Shown here one piece after another: positions 1 to 6,417 of a stretch of 11,140 nt of DNA. Under the pieces are notes generated by a model. It did no database searches. It was not told the DNA's origin and worked only from the letters and a program-made list of their open reading frames with translations. This DNA comes from Thermoguttaceae bacterium. Lineage in GTDB: Bacteria > Planctomycetota > Planctomycetia > Pirellulales > Thermoguttaceae. Where the stretch lies: NCBI GenBank assembly GCA_017549085.1, contig JAFYVO010000279.1, positions 1 to 11,140 on the forward strand. The letters run 5' to 3'. Both the position numbers and the translations under genes were made by a program. Numbering within the stretch: position 1 is the stretch's first letter; every line of letters begins with the position of its first letter.

Positions 1-582
1 GTCGAGGGACGATTCCGCCGCCAACCGCGTTTTCGTCCCTTGCAGACGGTCGAGAACGTCTTGGCATTGCTGGATTCCGTCGTCGTCGCCGAGGTCGACC
101 ATCAGCAAAACGAGCTCCGCGCCGCGAATGTACCCGTACAAATACGACTCAAAAAAGTCCGGCGTGATCGGCGGGGTGTCGATCAGTTGAACGAAAACGT
201 CCTCCCAAGCCATCATCCCCGGCGCCGCGGTCTGCGTCGTGAAGGGATACGGCGCGACTTCCGGCTTCGCTTTGGTAAAATAGTTCAGCAGCTGACTCTT
301 TCCGGAGTTCGGGCCGCCGATAACGACCGCGGTTCCGGCGCCCTGACGCGGGATTTTGACCGACTTTCCGCCCCCTTTTTTCCCGGCGCCGCGCGACGCT
401 TCGACCTCTTTCTTGGCGTCGGCGATCTTCGTTTTCAGCATCATCTGCATTTTTTCGCTGGCTTTGTGCTTCGGAATTTCCTGAAGCATCACTTGGAGCC
501 AACGCAACTCTTCGTCCGGCGACTGCGCGCGACGATATTCTTCTTCGGCTTTCAAATATTGGGGCGTTAAGTTAGCGGCCAT
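1..582 (-). CDS. Obg/DRG-family GTPase with TGS-type N-terminus (partial, C-terminus beyond left edge)
   Basis: The 194 codons seen begin at the ATG at 582 and no stop is reached before the window edge. Residues 1-70 form a charged helical region rich in Lys/Glu and containing EIPKHKASEKMQ. This is the usual N-terminal helical hairpin of DRG/Obg-like GTPases that carry a TGS domain further on. The G domain follows: the P-loop GGPNSGKS at residues 89-96, a switch-I region PYPFTTQTAAPG near 112-121, and a G3-like DTPP at 135-138. G4, G5 and the expected TGS domain would lie outside the window. Family members bind GTP and usually associate with ribosomes in the cytoplasm. The start is supported by homology-like sequence from residue 1; only a weak purine-rich GAGAAG precedes it. 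An oddity is Pro in place of the Gly of the canonical DxPG motif. Family assignment is confident; the precise role is not known. Confidence 0.85.
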   Translation of the reverse strand, partial: MAANLTPQYLKAEEEYRRAQSPDEELRWLQVMLQEIPKHKASEKMQMMLKTKIADAKKEVEASRGAGKKGGGKSVKIPRQGAGTAVVIGGPNSGKSQLLNYFTKAKPEVAPYPFTTQTAAPGMMAWEDVFVQLIDTPPITPDFFESYLYGYIRGAELVLLMVDLGDDDGIQQCQDVLDRLQGTKTRLAAESSLD

Positions 583-1021
583 CTTCTCTATTTTATCTAA
601 AGGAAAGGGGCGAAAAGGCGAAATCAACGACGCTCGCCGCGAACAGCAAACAGAACGGGAACGAAAACCGCTCCCGCCGCCGCGTTCGCCGAAAAATCCG
701 AACCGGCGAACCGTTCCGGAATCGACGGAAAACGCGAACCCGCGAACCGCTTTCGGAATTACCGAAAAAACGCGAACCCGCGAACCGCTTTCGGCGCCGT
801 CGCGAGCGTCTCTTACGATGATACCCGCAAACGCCGCAAAAAGCAAGCGCCCGCGAAAAAAAGCGACAAAAAAAACAAAAAAACGCCGACGAAACGCGCC
901 GCTTGCGTCGCGACGCGCCCCGTCGACGCTAAAATCGCCGCCCCCGCTTGCGCTCCGCCGCTCGACGCGTTATAATAACAACGTCGAATCAAGGAAACGC
1001 GTTAAAGCGGGACTCGCCGCG
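583..1021. other. Intergenic region, no supported gene
   Basis: This stretch lies between the GTPase start and the stop of the first oxidoreductase, both on the minus strand. It contains a degenerate 38-bp tandem repeat (693-794), a Lys/Arg-codon-rich purine stretch (about 830-890) and a small A/T-rich near-palindrome GTTATAATAAC at about 969-979. A plus-strand frame is open from 601 to a TAA at 973-975, but it has no ATG, GTG or TTG codon. A shorter plus-strand frame beginning with ATG at 818 encodes only low-complexity basic sequence. I see no convincing gene, and no clear promoter for the GTPase. Confidence 0.6.
693..794. repeat. Degenerate tandem repeat, about 38-bp period, three copies
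   Basis: A 28-bp unit occurs identically at 729-756 and 767-794, with a diverged copy at 693-719. The spacing is 36-38 bp. The core is CGCGAACCCGCGAACCGC followed by TTTCGG. Read on the minus strand, the two exact copies contain the mini-hairpin CGCG-GGTT-CGCG followed by a run of four to six T, so transcription from the right would meet small terminator-like elements. The 38-bp period is not a multiple of three, which argues against coding. Confidence 0.7.
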
Positions 1022-2224
1022 TTAGTTAATTTCGCTTAACCGAACCCAGCGATTTTCGCAAATCGACTTTTTCGTCGCTTCAAGCGTGCGTTCGACTTCC
1101 ATCGCGTCCTTAAAGGTTGCAAGCGGCGAAACCGGCGCCAAGCCCGCGAAAGCGCGAACGTTCTCATACAGAAAATTCGCCGTAAGCGCTCGATAATCGA
1201 CGCCGTGTCCCGGCGCAAAGATGGCGTACGGAAATTCCGTTTGATCCGCAGTAAACGTGGTAGAGCCGCCGTAAGTCTTGGTTTCGCCGGTGCGTTCGTC
1301 AACCATAACGCCTTCGGAAAGCCGGTCGAAATTCCATTTAAAGGTGGCGTCGCGACAGCAAATCGTATAGGAAAACGTGTTCTGCGCGCCGCATTGGTTA
1401 CGAGTGCAGCTAATCGTTCCAAAAACGCCGTTTGGCATTTTCATCAGGATGCGCGCCGCGTCGTCAACCTCCACTTTTACCATTTCGCCTTCGCGTTCCC
1501 GCGCAACGTTATTTTCATATCGCCGAATGTCGGAAGCCGCTTGTTTCGCCGGTTTAAAGCGCTCAGGAATATACGTTGCGGCAACGGCGGCAACTTCCGA
1601 CGGTCGTTCGCCAGTCAAAAACGACGCCATGTCGCACGCATGTGAACCCAAATCGGCGAGACACCCGCCGAAAGGCCCAAAACGCCAAGAATAATCGGCG
1701 TTTCGGCCCCACGACTGCGCGTAACGAAATTCAAACTCGATCACAGGCCCATACGCGCCGGAAAGGATAAGATTGCGGAAAAACGCATTAATCGCAACGT
1801 GTCGATATATGAAGTTGCAAGAGCAATGCAGGTTAGGAATCGTCTTTGCCAGCTCGTACATTTCCTTGGCTTGCCCAAACGACGTCGCGAGCGGTTTTTC
1901 GACGATAACCGCGCGTTTTTTCCCAAGTTTTTTGGTCGCTTCCAACGCCTCCATACACATTTCGTGATGGAGCTCGTTCGGCGTCGCGATTTCGATCACG
2001 TCCCACTTCGTCTCGTTAACCAACGCTTTCCAGTCGGTAGTCGGTTCGATTCCCGCGTTGCGCACGGCGTCGCATTCGCTCGGAAGGCACGAGCCTTTAT
2101 AAATCGTCGGGCGATACGGAATCGTCGGATAGTAGTAAGGTAACGAAGCGTATCCCAACTGTCTTGCGCGTCCCATCATGCCGGCCGCGCCCAAAAGCGC
2201 AACCATTAACTTATCGTTGGTCAT
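1022..2224 (-). CDS. Gfo/Idh/MocA family oxidoreductase (paralogue 1)
   Basis: This 400-residue protein is a probable cytoplasmic NAD(P)-dependent dehydrogenase acting on a sugar, inositol or related polyol. The substrate cannot be told from the sequence. The N-terminal Rossmann fold shows GAAGMMG at residues 12-18. The family signature EKP follows at 109-111, and the active-site region DLGSHACD at 191-198. The C-terminal half has the alpha/beta dimerisation and substrate-binding domain, with EVDDAA near 252-257 and TRNQCGAQN near 274-282. The start is fixed by an AGGAG box at 2232-2236, seven bases from the ATG. The protein shares many blocks with the neighbour at 2655-3866: MMG, FIYR, SWRF, DLGSH, TRN.CG, ATF.DA and the C-terminal KSI.E..WV.L. 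The two are therefore recent or well-kept paralogues. A -10 box lies at 2245-2250. No signal peptide is present. Confidence 0.92.
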   Translation of the reverse strand: MTNDKLMVALLGAAGMMGRARQLGYASLPYYYPTIPYRPTIYKGSCLPSECDAVRNAGIEPTTDWKALVNETKWDVIEIATPNELHHEMCMEALEATKKLGKKRAVIVEKPLATSFGQAKEMYELAKTIPNLHCSCNFIYRHVAINAFFRNLILSGAYGPVIEFEFRYAQSWGRNADYSWRFGPFGGCLADLGSHACDMASFLTGERPSEVAAVAATYIPERFKPAKQAASDIRRYENNVAREREGEMVKVEVDDAARILMKMPNGVFGTISCTRNQCGAQNTFSYTICCRDATFKWNFDRLSEGVMVDERTGETKTYGGSTTFTADQTEFPYAIFAPGHGVDYRALTANFLYENVRAFAGLAPVSPLATFKDAMEVERTLEATKKSICENRWVRLSEIN

Positions 2225-2231
2225 AAAATTT

Positions 2232-2236
2232 CTCCT
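2232..2236 (-). promoter_or_regulatory. Ribosome binding site of oxidoreductase 1
   Basis: AGGAG on the minus strand, seven bases before the ATG at 2224. This is the clearest Shine-Dalgarno box in the window and it settles the start. Confidence 0.75.
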
Positions 2237-2244
2237 GCGAAGAG

Positions 2245-2250
2245 ATTATA
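2245..2250 (-). promoter_or_regulatory. -10 box (TATAAT) upstream of oxidoreductase 1
   Basis: A perfect TATAAT on the minus strand ends 20 bases before the ATG, so a transcript would have a leader of only about 13 nt that just includes the AGGAG box. No good -35 hexamer is seen at 16-18 bp: ACTTAC lies at 17 bp, and TTACCG at 15 bp. A palindrome at 2277-2294 sits where an activator could compensate for the weak -35. Confidence 0.5.
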
Positions 2251-2276
2251 CCGCTCTTAGCTAAACGGTAAGTAGC

Positions 2277-2294
2277 GAGAACCGCGCGGCTCTC
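2277..2294. promoter_or_regulatory. 18-bp near-perfect palindrome, possible operator
   Basis: GAGAACCGCGCGGCTCTC is self-complementary apart from one base pair. It lies immediately upstream of the putative promoter of oxidoreductase 1. Its length and CG-centred symmetry resemble operators of dimeric regulators such as the LacI family. No regulator gene lies in the window, so operator function is inferred. Confidence 0.35.
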
Positions 2295-2362
2295 ACTGGA
2301 GATAGGACACAACGCCTTAAGAAACGACTCGCGAATTGTTAGACGGAACGGTTTTGCAGAAA

Positions 2363-2379
2363 ATTCTTTCAAAAAGAAT
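2363..2379. repeat. A/T-rich inverted repeat
   Basis: ATTCTTT-CAA-AAAGAAT is a perfect inverted repeat with 7-bp arms and a 3-base centre, upstream of oxidoreductase 1. It has no adjacent T-tract on the minus strand that would make it a strong terminator. It may be a second protein-binding site or chance in A/T-rich DNA. Confidence 0.3.
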
Positions 2380-2399
2380 CAACACAATCCCTACAAAGC

Positions 2400-2453
2400 A
2401 AAAAACCGCCGTCGGTCGCTCGTCTTTTTGACGTTCGACTTCGCGGCGGCGGT
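2400..2453 (-). terminator. Possible intrinsic terminator downstream of oxidoreductase 2
   Basis: On the minus strand, arms ACCGCCG (2453-2447) and CGGCGGT (2411-2405) enclose a smaller hairpin CGTC-AAAAA-GACG (2433-2421). The outer stem runs straight into six T (2405-2400). It lies about 200 bases after the stop at 2655, so it could end that transcript before the promoter of oxidoreductase 1. The loop is larger than ideal. Confidence 0.4.
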
Positions 2454-2603
2454 CGCATTTTCGGGGGAGTCGGGCGTTTTTATTCGCTTTTCACGTTCAG
2501 CGCGCTTCAAAAGCGTCGACAAGTTTACGTCTTCGACGTATATTTCAGTCGACGCTCTTCTACAAAGCGCGAACGACGGCGAATCAAACAAACTCCAATG
2601 TTC

Positions 2604-2639
2604 GCGAACCGACGGCGTTTAAAGAAAACGCCGGTTCGC
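2604..2639 (-). terminator. Bulged hairpin just after oxidoreductase 2
   Basis: Two 7-bp stem blocks are separated by a 3-base bulge. Outer arm GCGAACC (2604-2610) pairs with GGTTCGC (2633-2639), and inner arm GGCGTTT (2614-2620) pairs with AAACGCC (2626-2632), with loop AAAGA. It starts 16 bases beyond the stop codon on the minus strand. The following bases are only mixed T/G, so it may act as a 3'-end stabiliser or weak terminator ahead of the one at 2400-2453. Confidence 0.4.
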
Positions 2640-2654
2640 CTGAAACTCCGTCGA

Positions 2655-3866
2655 CTATTGAATGTCTTCGAGTTTGACCCAGCAGCGTTCGGCGATCGAT
2701 TTATCGCAAGCGGCCAAGGTGCGTTGGACGTTGTACGCGTCGCGGAAGGTCGCGATCGGGGATTCGCTTTCGTAAGCGACGCCCTTGTTGAGCGCGTCGA
2801 TGGCGCGAAGGTTTTCGAGGACGCCGTAGACGGTGATGTCGCGGTAACCGATCATGTGACCGTCGGCGAAGTCGAAGTAGTTGCCGTAAACCGCGCGGTT
2901 CGTGCAGATCTTGCTCCAACCCCAGAGTTGCGGATCTTCGGCGGTTTTGTCGAAGACTTCGAGGTAGTTCATGTCGTCGAAGCAGAACTTAATCGTACCT
3001 TTTTCGAAGCGGAGTTCGTAACCGTTTTGGTTTTCCGAACCGCAAGCGTTGCGGGTGACGGAGAGGGTCCCGATGGCGGAGTTGTCGTCCAACGTGAACA
3101 TAACGCGCATCGCGTCGTCGACGTCGCAGTCGCGGATTTCGAAATCGTCTTGAGCTTGCGCGCCGGCGCCCATGTTGCTCAATTGCGACGCGAAGGTTTT
3201 CTTCCATTTGCGTTGTTTGACGTGCGTCGCTTGCATCGCGCAGAGTTCGATCGGGCGAAGACCGGTGATGTAGTAGAGCATGTCGAGGGAGTGCGAACCG
3301 AGGTCGCCCGCGGCGCCGCCGCCGTGCGATTTTTCGAAGCGCCAGCTGCCGTCGGCGCCCCAACCCCAACCTTGGTTGTAGAACATGCGGGCTTCGATCA
3401 AGCGGCCGAATTTGCCCGAACGCGCCAGTTTGCGAGCGTAAACGTTCGCCGGAACGCGACGATAAATGAAGTTGACGCTGTTCAATTGGCCTTTGCAAGC
3501 GTCCGCTTTGTCGGCCATTTCGCGACCTTGTTCAAGGTTCGCGGAGAGCGGTTTTTCGCAGAAGACGTGTTTGCCGGCGTCGAAAGCGGCCATCGCGGCG
3601 GCGTAGTGCGCGGCGTTCGGCAAGCAGATGTCGACGTAATCGGTGTCGGCTTTCGCGATAACTTCTTTCGAAGCGTCCGGGCCGACGATCGCTTTCCAAC
3701 CGTCGCGTTCCGCCATCGCTTTTTCAGCGTCGTTCCAGCAGGACGCGTAACCGAGAACCGGTTGAATCGGAGCATTCTTGAAGTAGCCGACGACGCCGCG
3801 GTACGCCAAGCTGCGAATGACGCCCATCATACCGTAACCCAAAACCGATACGTTCAAATTATCCAT
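2655..3866 (-). CDS. Gfo/Idh/MocA family oxidoreductase (paralogue 2)
   Basis: This 403-residue protein is a predicted cytoplasmic NAD(P)-dependent oxidoreductase of unknown substrate, probably sugar-like. The cofactor motif GYGMMG is at residues 10-15, EKP at 104-106 and the active-site block DLGSHSLD at 188-195. The C-terminal domain carries DVDDAM near 248-253 and TRNACGSEN near 271-279. I chose the ATG at 3866 because a GAGGA box (3873-3877) lies six bases upstream and the Rossmann strand begins at once. The in-frame ATG at 3917 would add 17 residues that do not look like part of the fold. A well-formed promoter lies at 3968-3996. The gene is co-directional with its paralogue at 1022-2224, but 430 bp of terminator-like and promoter-like sequence between them suggest separate units. 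Together they may act on related substrates or consecutive steps. Confidence 0.92.
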   Translation of the reverse strand: MDNLNVSVLGYGMMGVIRSLAYRGVVGYFKNAPIQPVLGYASCWNDAEKAMAERDGWKAIVGPDASKEVIAKADTDYVDICLPNAAHYAAAMAAFDAGKHVFCEKPLSANLEQGREMADKADACKGQLNSVNFIYRRVPANVYARKLARSGKFGRLIEARMFYNQGWGWGADGSWRFEKSHGGGAAGDLGSHSLDMLYYITGLRPIELCAMQATHVKQRKWKKTFASQLSNMGAGAQAQDDFEIRDCDVDDAMRVMFTLDDNSAIGTLSVTRNACGSENQNGYELRFEKGTIKFCFDDMNYLEVFDKTAEDPQLWGWSKICTNRAVYGNYFDFADGHMIGYRDITVYGVLENLRAIDALNKGVAYESESPIATFRDAYNVQRTLAACDKSIAERCWVKLEDIQ

Positions 3867-3967
3867 TAAAAATCCTCTATCGCTTGATAAAGCCGGTAAA
3901 ATATTCCATTTACGCAAAGTACTCGCGCCGCCGACAAGTTAACGTCGCTCCGGCGCTCTTTTCGCTC

Positions 3968-3996
3968 ATTATAACAAATTCGGCGCGCGGTTGCAA
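3968..3996 (-). promoter_or_regulatory. Sigma70-type promoter of oxidoreductase 2
   Basis: On the minus strand TTGCAA (3996-3991) and a perfect TATAAT (3973-3968) are separated by exactly 17 bp. Transcription would begin near 3961, giving a leader of about 95 nt to the ATG at 3866. It sits in the 351-bp region between divergent genes. Confidence 0.65.
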
Positions 3997-4165
3997 TCGT
4001 TTTTCCCGGGTTTTCCGCGTTTTTTCGAAAATTCTTTTCCGCCGCGAAATCGCTTTTGAGTCGCGTCGACGGCAAAACTTTCGCTTTTTCCCTAAATTGG
4101 CAAATTTTTTCCCGGTCGGCTCGCGGGGCTGGACGTCGGCGCAAAAACGGTTAAAATTAAATCGG

Positions 4166-4194
4166 TTGCGTTTGCGACGCGACGTTTTAATAAT
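4166..4194 (+). promoter_or_regulatory. Promoter of the ATPase-sulfotransferase pair
   Basis: TTGCGT (4166-4171) is followed after 17 bp by AATAAT (4189-4194), a five-of-six match to TATAAT; a second AATAAT lies at 4192-4197. The predicted start of transcription near 4201 would leave a short leader of about 17 nt with no clear Shine-Dalgarno box before the ATG at 4218. Confidence 0.5.
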
Positions 4195-4217
4195 AATCCA
4201 CGACTCGATAACGAAAT

Positions 4218-5117
4218 ATGACGACTCAACGCCTCTCGACCGGCGTTCCCGGTCTCGACGAACATCTTGGCGGCGGCTTGATTCCCGGAACGACGACCGC
4301 GCTCGTCGGAAGCTCCGGCGCCGGTAAAACGCAGTTCGGACTCCAATTTCTCAACGCCGGCCTCGCCGCGCCGGAAGGGCGACGCGGGATTCTGCTCGAC
4401 CTCACCGCTCGCGGCGACTCGCAAAATCACGCGGCTTACGCCAAATCGCTTTTCGGGTGGGAACCGGTCGAAGAACTCGGCGACCGTTCGTTCGACCCGG
4501 CGGAGTTCTTCGCGAAAATCGCCGCGAACGAACGCTTTGCGGGAGACTACTTTCACGCCTTTTCGCAAGCGGGGCGGCGCGTTACCCGTCGCGACCTCGG
4601 CGACGACGCTTGGCGCGAGTGGAAACTCGATTTGACGAAGCGTTTGCAGTCGACGATCGCGTTCCTTTACGCGAACTTTGCGCAGGGCGCGCGGCGGCTC
4701 GTCGTCGACGGCGTCGAACCGGTCGAACGCCAAGGGGACTCGATTCAGTTCGAAATGCTCGAATACGTCGAGCGGCAGATCGTCAAGAAAGAGTCGGCTT
4801 GGGTCGCTCGCGATCTTTTCCGACAAAACTTCCGCGAATTTGAGGCGCAAATCGGGCCCCAACCCTACCCGGAAACCGAAATCGGAACGCTTTTCTCGTA
4901 CACCGCGCCGGAAACGTCGCTCGACGCGCTGATCGAAAAACCGCTCGAAGAAGGCGACTTCTTCGCCCAAGCGAACACGGTGATTTATCTCGGTAAAATC
5001 CGCGACGGGCGCAAGTTCCGACGCGCGCTTTATATCATGAAGCACCGCGGTTCCGCTTGCTCCGACGAAATTTTATTTTACGAAATCGACGACGCCGGCC
5101 TGAAAATCGTCGACTGA
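4218..5117 (+). CDS. Single-domain KaiC/RAD55-like RecA-superfamily ATPase
   Basis: This 299-residue protein has one RecA-type domain. It opens with the KaiC-family start STGVPGLDEHLGGGLIPG (residues 7-24). Walker A GSSGAGKT follows at 31-38, with Walker B RLVVDGV at 160-166 (Asp164). The end resembles KaiC domains: YIMKHRGSACSDEI near 272-285, then a terminal beta strand DDAGLKIVD. Two-domain KaiC is about 500 residues, so this is the single-domain form, with an insertion of roughly 80 residues between the second strand and Walker B. The catalytic Glu pair that KaiC proteins carry after the second strand is not visible; LLDLTARGD (59-67) stands there instead. No membrane segment is seen. The start is supported by the motif beginning at residue 7, and the upstream -10 box leaves no room for a longer form. 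It is 46 bp from the sulfotransferase and probably co-transcribed. Its partner and role are unknown; clock function is not implied. Confidence 0.85.
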   Translation: MTTQRLSTGVPGLDEHLGGGLIPGTTTALVGSSGAGKTQFGLQFLNAGLAAPEGRRGILLDLTARGDSQNHAAYAKSLFGWEPVEELGDRSFDPAEFFAKIAANERFAGDYFHAFSQAGRRVTRRDLGDDAWREWKLDLTKRLQSTIAFLYANFAQGARRLVVDGVEPVERQGDSIQFEMLEYVERQIVKKESAWVARDLFRQNFREFEAQIGPQPYPETEIGTLFSYTAPETSLDALIEKPLEEGDFFAQANTVIYLGKIRDGRKFRRALYIMKHRGSACSDEILFYEIDDAGLKIVD

Positions 5118-5163
5118 CGCGCCGTAAGTTCCCGTTAATTCCGCGCTTGAAGAAACCGCTGCA

Positions 5164-6324
5164 ATGAAAAACGATAAAAACAACAAAAAAACGTCGTCCA
5201 TCGTTAAAATGACGACCGGAGGAAGCGCCGACCGCTTTTGGAATCCGCGCATGTGGGACGGCGTCACCGTTTCCGCTTGGCTGAAAATTTTGAACGCCGG
5301 TCGTTGGCGGGTCGCGCCGACGCGCTTTCCGATGTTCTGCGTCGTTTCCGGATTGGCGTTGACCAACTCGTGTTTGGCCGGTTGGCAAAAGCTGACTCGC
5401 GGGAAGAAAATTCGGAACGCTCAACTCGTCGACGCGCCGGTCTTTATCGTCGGACACTGGCGCAGCGGCACGACGCTCCTGCACGAGTACATGATGCGCG
5501 ACGATCGCTTCGCTTGCTCCGACACTTACGACTGTTTCGCGCCGGCGCACCTCCTCGTTTCCGGGCCCCATTTCCGTCCTTGGGTCAAGTACCTGATGCC
5601 AAAAAAGCGTCCGATGGACAATATGGCCGTCGGGCTCGACCGTCCGCAAGAAGACGAGTTCGCCGTCTGCGCGCTCGGGGCGCCGTCGCCGTACCGCGAA
5701 ATCGCCTTCCCGAACAACGCTCGTATCGACGCGGATTATTTGACGCTCCGCAATTTGAACGACGCCGACCGTTCCCGTTGGCTCGACGCGCTCGAATACT
5801 TCCTTAAAGCGTTGACGGTCGGTCGCGGCAAGCGGATTATTTTGAAGTCGCCGCCGCACACCGCTCGCGTCCGCGCGATTTTGGAGCGTTTCCCGAACGC
5901 GAAATTCGTTCACATTTCCCGCGACCCGTTCGCGCTCTTCCCGTCGACGGTCAACCTTTGGAAAAAGCTCGCCGCGACGCACGGCTTGCAGTCGCCCAAG
6001 GGAGGCGCCCCGCTCGAAGAGAAGGTTTTGAGCGACTTCGAAGCGATGTACGACGCGTTCTTCCAAGACGTCGACCTCGTTCCGCAAGGCTCGTTCTGCG
6101 AAATTTCCTACGACGAGCTGGTCGCCGCGCCGGTCGAAACGCTCGAACGGATTTACGCCGAGTTGGGAATCGAAGGGTTCGACGGTCGCCGTCAAGCGTT
6201 CGAAGAGTTCGCGTCGACGCAAAAGAAGTACCAAAAGAACAAATTCGAACTCGCGCCGGAAATCAAAGAAACGATTTCGCGCCGTTGGAAGGCTTACTTC
6301 GACCGCTATTATCCTTCGAAATAA
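5164..6324 (+). CDS. Sulfotransferase family protein
   Basis: This 386-residue protein is a predicted PAPS-dependent sulfotransferase that moves a sulfo group to a hydroxyl or amino acceptor. The 5'-phosphosulfate loop GHWRSGTTLL is at residues 97-106. The 3'-phosphate-binding motif HISRDPFALFPS is at 250-261, with Arg253 and Ser261 as the expected contacts. KSPPHT at 228-233 and the block RPMDNMAVGLDRPQEDEF at 149-166 are typical of the long bacterial forms common in planctomycetes. A moderately hydrophobic stretch near residues 55-74 may associate with the membrane but is not a clear transmembrane helix. The ATG at 5164 gives a Lys/Asn-rich leader; the ATG at 5209 (residue 16) is an alternative, and neither has a strong ribosome binding site. 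It follows the ATPase by 46 bp and is closed by a strong terminator. The acceptor is unknown. Confidence 0.9.
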   Translation: MKNDKNNKKTSSIVKMTTGGSADRFWNPRMWDGVTVSAWLKILNAGRWRVAPTRFPMFCVVSGLALTNSCLAGWQKLTRGKKIRNAQLVDAPVFIVGHWRSGTTLLHEYMMRDDRFACSDTYDCFAPAHLLVSGPHFRPWVKYLMPKKRPMDNMAVGLDRPQEDEFAVCALGAPSPYREIAFPNNARIDADYLTLRNLNDADRSRWLDALEYFLKALTVGRGKRIILKSPPHTARVRAILERFPNAKFVHISRDPFALFPSTVNLWKKLAATHGLQSPKGGAPLEEKVLSDFEAMYDAFFQDVDLVPQGSFCEISYDELVAAPVETLERIYAELGIEGFDGRRQAFEEFASTQKKYQKNKFELAPEIKETISRRWKAYFDRYYPSK

Positions 6325-6346
6325 GCGCGACTTAACGCCTTAACGC

Positions 6347-6387
6347 AAAAACGCCGCGTCGACGGTTAATCGACGCGGCGTTTTTTT
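6347..6387. terminator. Bidirectional intrinsic terminator between convergent genes
   Basis: A perfect 16-bp stem, AAAAACGCCGCGTCGA (6347-6362) with TCGACGCGGCGTTTTT (6370-6385), encloses the loop CGGTTAA and ends in seven T on the plus strand (6381-6387). On the minus strand it ends in five T, so it can also stop transcripts of the esterase gene that ends at 6418. It is the strongest hairpin in the window. Confidence 0.9.
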
Positions 6388-6417
6388 ACGTTTCAACGTT
6401 TTACGCTCGAACGCGTT

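Noticed and set aside
693..794. CRISPR-like repeat
   Set aside because: Only three copies, one degenerate, with gaps of about 10 bp; far too short for spacers and no cas genes are present.
818..1039. 73-codon plus-strand frame with Lys/Arg-rich product
   Set aside because: Low-complexity basic sequence with no ribosome binding site, and it runs into the 3' end of oxidoreductase 1.
2391..2591. 66-codon minus-strand frame between the two oxidoreductases
   Set aside because: It starts with TTG, its GGAG lies only one base from the start, and it spans a terminator-like hairpin with its T-run. It more likely is 3' flanking sequence of oxidoreductase 2.
2598..3869. 423-codon plus-strand frame opposite oxidoreductase 2
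   Set aside because: The minus strand encodes a full Gfo/Idh/MocA protein with motifs in order, a ribosome binding site and a promoter. The plus frame has none of these.
3884..4327. 147-codon plus-strand frame across the divergent promoter region
   Set aside because: It overlaps both promoters and the start of the ATPase in another frame; its product is Arg/Phe-rich without a domain.
4092..5045. 317-codon minus-strand frame opposite the KaiC-like ATPase
   Set aside because: It is an antisense shadow with Arg/Phe-rich low-complexity sequence; the plus strand carries intact Walker motifs.
5035..6234. 399-codon minus-strand frame opposite the sulfotransferase
   Set aside because: It is an antisense shadow; the sulfotransferase on the plus strand has both PAPS-binding motifs.
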